Positions 1-5,226 of a DNA stretch of 5,226 nt are shown here, piece after piece (the stretch's first letter is position 1; each line of letters opens with the position of its first letter). The translations under genes were made by a program, and so were the position numbers. The DNA is from Rhizobiaceae bacterium (GTDB lineage Bacteria; Pseudomonadota; Alphaproteobacteria; Rhizobiales; Rhizobiaceae). The DNA is taken from assembly GCA_913776675.1 (NCBI GenBank), contig CAJYRE010000162.1:1-5226 (forward strand), given 5' to 3'. The notes below the pieces were generated by a model. It made no database searches and was not told the origin of the DNA. It saw only the letters and a list, made by a program, of their open reading frames with translations.

Positions 1-649
1 GCCCACCCACCTGGTTGGCAAACACCAGCGGCAAGCCGCTTTCAATCACTTGCCGCAGCACCACCTGATGGCGCACATCCAGCTTGCCGCGATAGTAAGG
101 CGAGCCGTTGGGCACCAGCAGGATTTCCGCCCCGCTTTCCGCCAAGGTTTCGCAAACACCCAGATCATTCCAGATTTCTTCGCAGATCGGCACGCCGATG
201 CGCACGCCGCGGAAATTCACCGGTCCCGGCATCTCGCCTTCAACAAACACGCGCTTTTCATCGAATTCGCCATAGTTTGGCAAATCGATCTTGTCACGCA
301 GCGCCAGAATTTTGCCACCATCAATAACTGCAACCGAATTGTGCCGCCCTTTTTCGCCCTGCCGTGGAAAGCCAACAATCACACCCGGGCCGCCGTCTGC
401 GGTATCACTGGCAAGCTGATCGACCGCAGCTTTGCAGGCTTTAAGGAAGGCAGGCTTCAACACCAGATCTTCTGGTGGATAACCGGACAGGAACAATTCG
501 CTCAGCAACAGAAGATCAGCGCCCTGCTCCGCTGCCTGTTTGCGCACTGCACGCGCTTTTGCAAGATTGCCGGCAACATCGCCGACAGTCGGGTTAAACT
601 GGGCTACCGCAATGCGGAGCGTTTCGGGTCTGGTGACTATATCGCTCAT
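1..649 (-). CDS. nadE: Glutamine-dependent NAD+ synthetase, N-terminal part (cut by left edge)
   Basis: The product makes NAD+ in the cytosol by amidating nicotinic acid adenine dinucleotide with ATP, using ammonia released from glutamine. The visible 216 residues are the N-terminal nitrilase-like glutaminase domain. All three catalytic residues of that fold can be seen: Glu51 in LLLLSELFLSGYPPEDL, Lys120 in LRDKIDLPNYGEF and Cys156 in GVPICEEIW. The C-terminal ATP-binding synthetase domain, with its SGGxDS P-loop, lies beyond the left edge. Long-form NadE proteins are usually around 550-700 residues, so well over half is missing. The start is the ATG read from 649; the reading frame opens directly into conserved sequence (LRIAVAQFNPTVGD), and no better start lies nearby. 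The ribosome binding site is weak (CTCAGG close to the ATG). The gene is divergent from the plus-strand gene at 918 and has its own intergenic region. The glutaminase identity is secure. Another nitrilase-family enzyme is unlikely, because SGYPPEDL and the lysine and cysteine contexts are typical of NadE. Confidence 0.93.
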   Translation of the reverse strand, partial: MSDIVTRPETLRIAVAQFNPTVGDVAGNLAKARAVRKQAAEQGADLLLLSELFLSGYPPEDLVLKPAFLKACKAAVDQLASDTADGGPGVIVGFPRQGEKGRHNSVAVIDGGKILALRDKIDLPNYGEFDEKRVFVEGEMPGPVNFRGVRIGVPICEEIWNDLGVCETLAESGAEILLVPNGSPYYRGKLDVRHQVVLRQVIESGLPLVFANQVGG

Positions 650-691
650 GCCTGAGGTTTATCGCGGCACGCACGCATTCGCAACGGACAA

Positions 692-707
692 ATGCTGAAA
701 TCAGCAT
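692..707. repeat. 7-bp inverted repeat in the nadE leader
   Basis: ATGCTGA (692-698) and TCAGCAT (701-707) are perfect inverted copies separated by AA. The site lies 43 bp upstream of the nadE start codon. It could be an operator half-site pair or a small hairpin in the nadE leader RNA. On the minus strand only a short T stretch follows, so it is not a good terminator. The function is unknown. Confidence 0.45.
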
Positions 708-767
708 GGCGGATGTGCGATCATCCAAAGTGGGAAATCAACACACCTCAAAAAATGTCAGCACATC

Positions 768-794
768 ATTTTAAAGCATTTAAATAGTTGTCAA
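768..794 (-). promoter_or_regulatory. Candidate sigma-70-type promoter for nadE
   Basis: Read on the minus strand, TTGACA (789-794) is followed after 15 bp by TAAAAT (768-773), about 120 bp upstream of the nadE start. The -35 box is perfect, but the spacing is shorter than the usual 16-18 bp. The -35 box also sits inside the near-palindrome GTTGACAAC (787-795). The prediction rests on sequence resemblance only. Confidence 0.25.
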
Positions 795-902
795 CAATAG
801 ATTCTGCCTTTCCCTCTTTCGACCCATTCATCTCTGACATTTAGCTGTAAATCAAAATTCAAATGTATATAAAAGCGTATAAGATCCGTTGCTTGATAAG
901 CC

Positions 903-912
903 AAAGGCCTTT
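903..912 (+). promoter_or_regulatory. Ribosome binding site inside a 10-bp palindrome
   Basis: AAAGGCCTTT is a perfect palindrome. Its AAAGG (903-907) lies 10 nt before the ATG at 918 and is the only Shine-Dalgarno-like sequence for that gene. A stop codon in the same frame at 897-899, with no GTG or TTG between, makes 918 the first possible start. Confidence 0.4.
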
Positions 913-917
913 CCGAG

Positions 918-1856
918 ATGTTTGCTTCATTGATTTCGCAGCATTCGACTTCGACCGACCTTCGCAGGGAAGAAATCGCATCCCACCCTCTGTTTCCTGA
1001 AATCGAGCGACGCATTGCCCGTCATCTGATCGGAATCCATCTTCAAACACCACGTCTTTCGAGATTATTAGCCTCTCATCGTAAGTGGTTGATGACCCAA
1101 TCCCTGTATGCCCTTGCCATGCAAAGAACACCGGGCGACCCTCTTTCCGGGCTCACAACAAGCCGGTTTGTTGATGCTATGCTGGAACTGGGTGAAGCCA
1201 GCCGCAACACCGCTGCCAGCTTTCTTGCAGAGCTGGTGGCCTATAAGTTTTTAAAATGCGAAGAATCTCAGACCGACAGACGTGTGCGTATTCTTCTTCT
1301 GACAGAAACATGTGAAACCGCCATGGCATCATGGTTTTTGGGGCATCTTGACTGTCTGGATTTTCTCGATCAAGGCAATCGCCGCGCCATTGCAGAAGCC
1401 AATCCGGCAATTCTTAAAATCGCCCAGCCCATCATTGCCCACACGCTGGTCAATGACAAAGATTGGCGCATCCCACGAAGCAGCATTGCATCATTCCTGA
1501 ATTCCGACATGGGCGGGCTGGTTTTACATCACCTGATCTCCCATGTGCCTGATCATCCAGATGATGACGGACTCTATGAGATAGGAAAGCTCAATCTTTC
1601 CAATCTGGGTAAGACCTATATGATATCTCTCACCAATCTTAAGCGCATGTTTAAGAGCGGGCATGAGACCGGTCTTTTAGGATGGCATCATCAGCAAAGA
1701 CGCGGCAGTTTCTGGCTGTCACGTTCGTTTGTTGAGGATTACTATCATTGGCAATCGGCAAAATTCGAGGTGGTCAACACCGCGTTCTGGCACAGTGTTG
1801 AAACATTGGGCGCACAGAGAACAATGCCCGATTCGCTTCAGTGCACCAGAGTTTAA
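918..1856 (+). CDS. Hypothetical protein with two predicted winged helix-turn-helix domains (MarR-like first domain)
   Basis: I do not recognise this 312-residue protein by name. Residues about 55-150 read like a MarR-type winged helix. A helix-turn-helix (LTTSRFVDAMLELGEASRNT, 79-98) is followed by an SFLAELVAYKFL helix, then a wing-like stretch with TDRRVRILLLTE (119-130); the DRR-x-x-L-LT pattern is typical of MarR wings. Residues about 195-275 look like a second winged helix: SNLGKTYMISLTNLKRMFKS, then QQRRGSFWLS as a possible beta wing. A histidine-rich link (DHPDDDG and nearby) lies between them. No signal peptide, membrane segment or enzyme motif is visible, so a cytosolic DNA-binding role is inferred. 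The start is ATG 918 (an in-frame stop lies just upstream); the stop is TAA at 1854-1856. The gene is single, divergent from nadE and convergent with lpxXL. Its GC content in sampled lines (about 45-55%) looks slightly lower than in the lipid A genes. It could be a regulator of nadE, of itself or of distant targets. Confidence 0.75.
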   Translation: MFASLISQHSTSTDLRREEIASHPLFPEIERRIARHLIGIHLQTPRLSRLLASHRKWLMTQSLYALAMQRTPGDPLSGLTTSRFVDAMLELGEASRNTAASFLAELVAYKFLKCEESQTDRRVRILLLTETCETAMASWFLGHLDCLDFLDQGNRRAIAEANPAILKIAQPIIAHTLVNDKDWRIPRSSIASFLNSDMGGLVLHHLISHVPDHPDDDGLYEIGKLNLSNLGKTYMISLTNLKRMFKSGHETGLLGWHHQQRRGSFWLSRSFVEDYYHWQSAKFEVVNTAFWHSVETLGAQRTMPDSLQCTRV

Positions 1857-1914
1857 CGATCGTTTTTTTGTTTATTAGGCAATAACCGGGGGGGCCAATT
1901 TTCCCGAACACACT
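1857..1914. other. Convergent junction with T7 and G7 tracts
   Basis: This 58-bp gap separates the stop codons of two converging genes. It contains a run of seven T (1863-1869), preceded by the palindrome AACGATCGTT (1855-1864) that overlaps the TAA stop of the plus-strand gene, and a run of seven G (1888-1894). The T run could help to end the plus-strand transcript, but the palindrome can form only a very short stem. No strong intrinsic terminator is visible on either strand. Confidence 0.45.
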
Positions 1915-1927
1915 CTATAACGTGTTC
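1906..1927 (-). repeat. Inverted repeat over the end of lpxXL
   Basis: GAACAC (1906-1911) and GTGTTC (1922-1927) are perfect inverted copies around the TAG stop of lpxXL. In the minus-strand RNA they could form a 6-bp stem, extended by one G-U pair, with an 8-nt loop. No U run follows, so this is at best a weak 3' end or stability element for the operon. Confidence 0.35.
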
Positions 1928-2862
1928 TTGATATTCCATCGATCATGGTACCAGAGCCATTGCTCTGGATATTCTCTGACCCAGCTTTCCACCTTGTCGT
2001 TCAGCAACTGGGCTGTGGCCTGCACATCCAGATTGCCTTGCGCATCATAGGGCAATTCCACCTTTGGCTCGATTTCCAGCCTATACCGATTGCCCGGCAA
2101 GCGAACGCAACGCGCGGGAAAAACATCGCATCCGAATTGACGCACCAGCTTGGCCAAAAGCGGATTGGTGCGCACATCACGATTGAAAAACGTTGTGGCT
2201 TTGCCGCGTGAGAATTTCTGATCCACCAGAACGCCAACGCCCTTGCCCTGCTCAAGCTGGCCCGCCAAATGAAAGGCAGACCCTGCATGCGACGGCACAA
2301 GATTGCCCATACGCTGTTTGCGGAAACCAAACACCATATCGGCAATATAGGGATTGTTGGGCGGACGAAACAGCACCGTGACATCCAGCCCATAAGAGGC
2401 ACCGGCCACAGGCAGCATTTCAAAATTGCCGGTGTGAGCCGTAAAGACAATAAATGGGCGGCGCGCCTGCAAAAGCTCCATGAAAATGGAGATGCCTGAC
2501 ACTTCGATACGCCCCTCGCCCGGCCGGGCGGGATCAAAATCAAACAGCTTATCCAGAAAGGCATATTCCGCCGTCTGGCGGCCCATATGCCCCCAGGCAT
2601 CAATGGCGATTTTCTCAATCTCCGCTTCGTTTTTTTCCGGGAATGCGTTGCGAAAATTGGTCAGCATCAAACGAAGCCGCGCCAGCTTCGGCCCAATGAT
2701 CCGCACCAGCCAATCCGCAAAATTCAAGGCCGCATCGGCTGGAAACACTTTCAGAAGCATCAGCAACGACAGCAGCAATTTTGCAATCGCCCATTGAGGA
2801 AAGGCCCGCAGACCCAGCACCATCGGCGTTAGGATTCGTCTCAGGAGCCGCCGCACGGGCAT
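1915..2862 (-). CDS. lpxXL: LpxXL-type lipid A acyltransferase (very-long-chain acyl transfer)
   Basis: This 315-residue protein belongs to the LpxL/HtrB family of inner-membrane acyltransferases, which transfer an acyl chain from acyl carrier protein to a hydroxyacyl group of Kdo2-lipid A. The catalytic HX4(D/E) motif is HTGNFE (His143, Glu148). Family features include LLQARRPFIVFTAHTGNFE, LFRPPNNPY (164-172), LVDQKFSRGKATTFF (212-226) and a C-terminal YPEQWLWYHDRW (298-309). A hydrophobic stretch at about 27-40 fits an N-terminal membrane anchor. Length matches the family. In rhizobia the LpxXL member uses AcpXL-bound 27-hydroxyoctacosanoate. That specificity is inferred here from the neighbours, because family membership alone would also fit a lauroyl or myristoyl transferase. 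I chose ATG 2862; its A is the last base of the upstream TGA stop (TGATG). A TTG one codon upstream is possible but less likely. There is no good Shine-Dalgarno sequence, so coupling to the dehydrogenase is likely. Confidence 0.88.
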   Translation of the reverse strand: MPVRRLLRRILTPMVLGLRAFPQWAIAKLLLSLLMLLKVFPADAALNFADWLVRIIGPKLARLRLMLTNFRNAFPEKNEAEIEKIAIDAWGHMGRQTAEYAFLDKLFDFDPARPGEGRIEVSGISIFMELLQARRPFIVFTAHTGNFEMLPVAGASYGLDVTVLFRPPNNPYIADMVFGFRKQRMGNLVPSHAGSAFHLAGQLEQGKGVGVLVDQKFSRGKATTFFNRDVRTNPLLAKLVRQFGCDVFPARCVRLPGNRYRLEIEPKVELPYDAQGNLDVQATAQLLNDKVESWVREYPEQWLWYHDRWNIKNTL

Positions 2863-3890
2863 CAATCCATTTTAAGAATGATCTTGCCGAAGATCTGGCG
2901 ACCTTCCATTCGCTTCAAGGCAACATCAATATCCTCAAAGGTCACTTCGGTATCAATAACCGGATGCACAATGCCGCGTGCCATTTTCTGCATGGCATTG
3001 GCCATGTTTTCCATCCGGCAGCCGAACGAGCCGAGCAGCTTCAATTGCTGCTGGAACAGCATCATCAGGTTCATCTCGGTTGATACGCCTGAGGTTGATC
3101 CGCAGGTCACAAGGCGTCCGCCACGCTTCAGGCACAGCATGGAGCCAGCCCATGTGTCCTTGCCGACGTGTTCAAACACCACATCGACACCTTTTTTCTT
3201 GGTCAGCTTGCGCACAACGCCTTCAAAACGGTCCTTGCGATAGTTGATCACATGGTCAGCGCCCAGGGCCTTGGCGGGTTCGATCTTGTCATCAGAGCCA
3301 ACAGTGGTGATGACGGTGCAACCAATTTTCTTGGCCAATTGAATAGCAGCCGTGCCAATGCCCGAACCACCCGCATGGACCAGAATGGTTTCGCCCGGCT
3401 CCAGCTTGGCATTGTCAAACAGCATGTGCTCAACAGTGCCAAAAGTGACCGGAGCAAGTGCTGCGCCAACCGCATCAACGCCCGGAGGTGCGGGCACCAG
3501 AAGGCGAGCAGGAAGATTGATTTTTTCCTGCGCAAAACCATCCAGATGGAAGCCATGCACGCCCCCCACATGTTCGCAGAGGTTATCCCGGCCTTCGCGG
3601 CAAGGCTTGCACAGACCGCATGTGCGCGCACCATAAACGGCAGCCAATTGGCCGGGCAGAATATTGCTGACACCCGGACCAATGGACTCGACCACGCCAG
3701 ATGCTTCCGCGCCAATCACCAAGGGCATTTTGCGCTTAGCAAATGCCATGCCACGCCAGCCCCAGACATCAATATGGTTCAATGCCACTGCTTTGACCCG
3801 CAACGTTACCTCGCCCGGACCGGGTGCTTCCGGCTCTGGCAAATCAACGATTTCAAGCTTGCGGTCTTCAATCAATTGCAATGCGCGCAT
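2862..3890 (-). CDS. Zinc-type alcohol dehydrogenase / quinone oxidoreductase family protein (adh2XL-like)
   Basis: This 342-residue protein is a complete medium-chain dehydrogenase/reductase. The N-terminal GroES-like domain carries four structural-zinc cysteines, Cys91, Cys94, Cys97 and Cys105 (CGLCKPCREGRDNLC). The Rossmann domain shows the nucleotide motif AGGSGIGTAAIQLAKKIG (173-190). Strand 2 ends in TVGSDDK without the acidic residue of NAD-specific enzymes, so NADPH use is possible. The usual catalytic-zinc ligands are not conserved: the Cys position is Asn38 (LNHIDVW) and the GHE motif is GAE (60-62). This suggests zinc-independent reduction of a polarised double bond or carbonyl, as in quinone or enoyl reductases. 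Rhizobial lipid A clusters place such a gene between a ketosynthase and lpxXL, so a reductive step in very-long-chain acyl synthesis is inferred. The exact reaction is unknown. ATG 3890 has a good Shine-Dalgarno sequence. The stop overlaps the lpxXL start. Confidence 0.87.
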   Translation of the reverse strand: MRALQLIEDRKLEIVDLPEPEAPGPGEVTLRVKAVALNHIDVWGWRGMAFAKRKMPLVIGAEASGVVESIGPGVSNILPGQLAAVYGARTCGLCKPCREGRDNLCEHVGGVHGFHLDGFAQEKINLPARLLVPAPPGVDAVGAALAPVTFGTVEHMLFDNAKLEPGETILVHAGGSGIGTAAIQLAKKIGCTVITTVGSDDKIEPAKALGADHVINYRKDRFEGVVRKLTKKKGVDVVFEHVGKDTWAGSMLCLKRGGRLVTCGSTSGVSTEMNLMMLFQQQLKLLGSFGCRMENMANAMQKMARGIVHPVIDTEVTFEDIDVALKRMEGRQIFGKIILKMD

Positions 3891-3898
3891 AGGTCTTA

Positions 3899-3903
3899 TC
3901 CTT
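3899..3903 (-). promoter_or_regulatory. Ribosome binding site of the dehydrogenase gene
   Basis: Read on the minus strand, AAGGA lies 8 nt upstream of the ATG at 3890. This is the clearest Shine-Dalgarno sequence in the window and fixes the start of the dehydrogenase. It gives the gene independent translation initiation despite the long gap after the ketosynthase. Confidence 0.7.
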
Positions 3904-3925
3904 ATTGCCCGAAGGCTTTTTCTTC

Positions 3926-3960
3926 GAGTCTGTCCGTTTCAAATTGAGCCAGACAGACTC
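3926..3960 (-). repeat. Stem-loop B in the fabF-adh gap
   Basis: GAGTCTGTC (3926-3934) and GACAGACTC (3952-3960) are a perfect 9-bp inverted repeat with a 17-nt spacer. In the minus-strand RNA the stem extends by a U-G and a G-C pair to 11 bp. Inside the loop, UCA and UGA around AUU can also pair. No U run follows on the sense strand, so it is not a typical intrinsic terminator. A smaller hairpin, CGAAG (3910-3914) with CTTCG (3922-3926), lies just downstream, before the dehydrogenase ribosome binding site. Confidence 0.6.
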
Positions 3961-3975
3961 CAGAGTTCTTTGTTT

Positions 3976-4023
3976 GAGTTTGTCTGATCAGAAAAGCGAA
4001 TTTCACTTTTTCCTGACACACTC
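3976..4023 (-). repeat. Stem-loop A in the fabF-adh gap, related to stem-loop B
   Basis: GAGTTTGTC (3976-3984) and GACACACTC (4015-4023) are inverted copies with one mismatch, and both differ by one base from the arms of stem-loop B. Inside them, in the minus-strand RNA, AAAAGUG and CGCUUUU pair around the loop AAAUU (7 bp including one U-G). The palindrome TCTGATCAGA (3983-3992) overlaps one arm. The structure starts 25 nt after the ketosynthase stop codon. It could protect or process the message between the two genes, bind a protein, or be a dispersed palindromic repeat. Confidence 0.5.
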
Positions 4024-4048
4024 GCAATCCCGGCGTTGGTGGCCGCGC

Positions 4049-5226
4049 TTATGCTGGCTCCCGCGTCATAACGAGGCTGGCATTTTGTCCGCCAAAACCG
4101 AAACTGTTCGACAGAACGGCATGAACCTGCGCATCGCGCTTCACATTGGGCACCACATCCATGACGATGCTGGGGTCCGGGTTGGTATAGTTGATGGTTG
4201 GCGGCACGGTGCCGGTCAACATGGTCTGGAGAGAAAAGACGGCCTCCACAGCGCCAGCCGCCGTCAGGGTATGACCAATCATCGACTTATTGGACGACAC
4301 GAGAATGCTGTCCCGCAACCGCTCACCAAAAACGGACTGCATGGCACCATATTCCATCTTGTCATTTTCCGGTGTCGAGGTGCCATGGGCATTGATGTAG
4401 CCAATCGCCTCTTCTGCCAGACCGGCATCATCAAGCGCTGCCCGGATTGTCGCAATGGCAGGGCCACCATCCGGCGACGACCGGGTGCGGTGAAAATGGT
4501 CAGCCTTGTCACCGCAGCCCTTCAGAATGCCCAGAACCTTTGCGCCACGGGCAACGGCTGCTTCCAGCGATTCCAGCACCAGCGTTGCGGAGCCTTCCGC
4601 AATCACAAAACCATCACGGTCCTTGCTGAACGGCTTGGAAGCCTTTTCCGGCGGATCATTCTGCGTGGACAGCGCCGACAAAAGCGCAAAGCGGATCAGG
4701 GCTTCCGCCCCCACCGAGCCGTCGGTTGCAACTGTCAGGGCGCGATCTGTCCGTCCCTGACGAATAGCCTCCACACCAAGCTGAATAGCCGTTGCGCCCG
4801 ATGCGCACGCCGTTGAAAGCGTCACCGGCAAGCCTCGCGTTCCAAAACGATCTGCCAAACGCTCGGAAATGGAACCGAACTGCACGGCCTCCATAAACAC
4901 CGGATCAGACTCGGCCCGAACAGCCGCCAGCAGGCGATGATAGGCATGGGCATAATCATCACTGGCGGGCGCACGCTCTGCCAGCATAAAACGATCTTCC
5001 CACTCCGGCTCTACGGGAGGGGCTGCCAGAAACAGCGGGCCATTGAAATCTCCAGAAAGTCCGGCCTGCGCCAACGCTTCCAGTGTGGTTTCGCGCGCCA
5101 TGGCATAAGAACGTTCAACGGCATTGTTGGCCGGAACATCAATAAAATCCACCGTACCGCTGATGCGGGTGTTCAATCCCTCTGTGGGGAAACGGGTGAT
5201 CTTGTGAATGCCTGAAATACCGCCTG
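4049..5226 (-). CDS. fabF: Beta-ketoacyl-ACP synthase, FabF type, of the lipid A very-long-chain acyl cluster (N-terminus cut by right edge)
   Basis: This is a thiolase-fold condensing enzyme that extends an ACP-bound acyl chain by two carbons with malonyl-ACP in the cytosol. The frame stays open to the right edge, giving 391 visible residues. Comparison with the FabF active-site position suggests only about 20-35 residues are missing. Counting from the first visible codon, the full Cys-His-His triad is present: Cys140 in STACASGATA, His280 in INAHGTSTPEND and His318 in SSNKSMIGHTLTAAGAVE, with Lys313 in the last motif. The C-terminal glycine loop is NSFGFGGQN, where most family members have GGTN. 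The frame contains a TTG at 5176, but it is internal: FabF-like sequence (ISGIHKITRFPTEG) continues upstream of it. The position before the dehydrogenase and lpxXL matches the rhizobial fabF1XL gene, acting on AcpXL; that role is inferred from context. Housekeeping FabF is the alternative but fits the neighbours less well. Confidence 0.9.
   Translation of the reverse strand, partial: GGISGIHKITRFPTEGLNTRISGTVDFIDVPANNAVERSYAMARETTLEALAQAGLSGDFNGPLFLAAPPVEPEWEDRFMLAERAPASDDYAHAYHRLLAAVRAESDPVFMEAVQFGSISERLADRFGTRGLPVTLSTACASGATAIQLGVEAIRQGRTDRALTVATDGSVGAEALIRFALLSALSTQNDPPEKASKPFSKDRDGFVIAEGSATLVLESLEAAVARGAKVLGILKGCGDKADHFHRTRSSPDGGPAIATIRAALDDAGLAEEAIGYINAHGTSTPENDKMEYGAMQSVFGERLRDSILVSSNKSMIGHTLTAAGAVEAVFSLQTMLTGTVPPTINYTNPDPSIVMDVVPNVKRDAQVHAVLSNSFGFGGQNASLVMTREPA

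Larger units (their letters stand above)
650..917. other. Divergent intergenic region between nadE and the winged-helix gene
   Basis: This 268-bp stretch is AT-rich, especially 760-885, and contains no convincing gene. It must hold the promoters of both divergent genes. It contains several small symmetrical sequences: a 7-bp inverted repeat (692-707), GGATG/CATCC (711-715 and 722-726), ATTTAAAT (778-785), GTTG-T-CAAC (787-795) and AAAGGCCTTT (903-912). These could be operators or simply reflect base composition. Two minus-strand frames cross its right half (from 1015 and 1131), but they show no recognisable protein and overlap the plus-strand gene. Confidence 0.6.

Noticed and set aside
50..655. 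Long plus-strand open frame of 201 codons
   Set aside because: It lies wholly opposite nadE, whose glutaminase motifs are clear, and its translation has no recognisable domain.
834..883. Sigma-70 promoter for the winged-helix gene (CTGACA at 834, TATATA at 866 or TATAAG at 878)
   Set aside because: No pair of boxes has acceptable spacing. The region is AT-rich, so -10-like sequences are expected by chance.
859..1131. Minus-strand small open frames (791-1015 and 859-1131) at the start of the winged-helix gene
   Set aside because: They overlap the plus-strand gene with its helix-turn-helix pattern, have no convincing ribosome binding site and resemble nothing known.
1855..1869. AACGATCGTT plus T run as an intrinsic terminator
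   Set aside because: A 10-bp palindrome with no loop can fold into only about three base pairs, too weak for a standard terminator.
3168..3947. Plus-strand open frame of 259 codons
   Set aside because: It is antisense to the dehydrogenase, and no domain is visible.
3905..4816. Plus-strand open frame of 303 codons
   Set aside because: It is antisense to the ketosynthase with its intact Cys-His-His triad. The translation is rich in Arg, His and Gly, typical of an antisense frame.
5174..5176. TTG as the start of the ketosynthase
   Set aside because: The frame remains open upstream to the window edge and encodes expected FabF N-terminal sequence (GGISGIHKITRFPTEG), so the gene is simply cut by the window.

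Overview
The window looks like ordinary chromosome from an alphaproteobacterium of the Rhizobiales (Hyphomicrobiales). Brucella/Ochrobactrum-type relatives are plausible, but the sequence does not settle the genus. The main argument is the gene order beta-ketoacyl-ACP synthase, zinc-type dehydrogenase, LpxL-family acyltransferase. This matches the distal end of the acpXL-fabZ-fabF-fabF-adh-lpxXL cluster, which makes the very-long-chain (27-hydroxyoctacosanoate type) secondary acyl chain of rhizobial lipid A and attaches it. Base composition is moderately GC-rich throughout, with no sign of an island, phage or IS element.

Layout: positions 1-649 hold the start of a minus-strand glutamine-dependent NAD+ synthetase (nadE), cut by the left edge. 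Positions 650-917 are a divergent, AT-rich intergenic region with several small inverted repeats. Positions 918-1856 hold a plus-strand gene of unknown identity, whose product looks like two winged helix-turn-helix domains in tandem. A 58-bp convergent junction follows (1857-1914). Positions 1915-5226 hold the lipid A operon on the minus strand, transcribed right to left: beta-ketoacyl-ACP synthase (cut by the right edge), then a 158-bp gap, then the dehydrogenase, then lpxXL. The last two overlap as TGATG, so they are probably translationally coupled.

The ketosynthase would elongate the acyl chain on the special acyl carrier protein AcpXL. The dehydrogenase probably performs a reduction step in the same pathway; this is inferred from context. 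LpxXL then moves the finished very-long acyl chain from AcpXL onto lipid A at the inner membrane. acpXL and fabZ are expected just beyond the right edge.

The least explained parts are (1) the ketosynthase-dehydrogenase gap, where two tandem stem-loops are built from four related copies of a 9-bp motif, and (2) the unrecognised tandem winged-helix protein and the inverted repeats upstream of it. I found no RNA gene, CRISPR array or mobile element, and nothing that I would call a new biological system.
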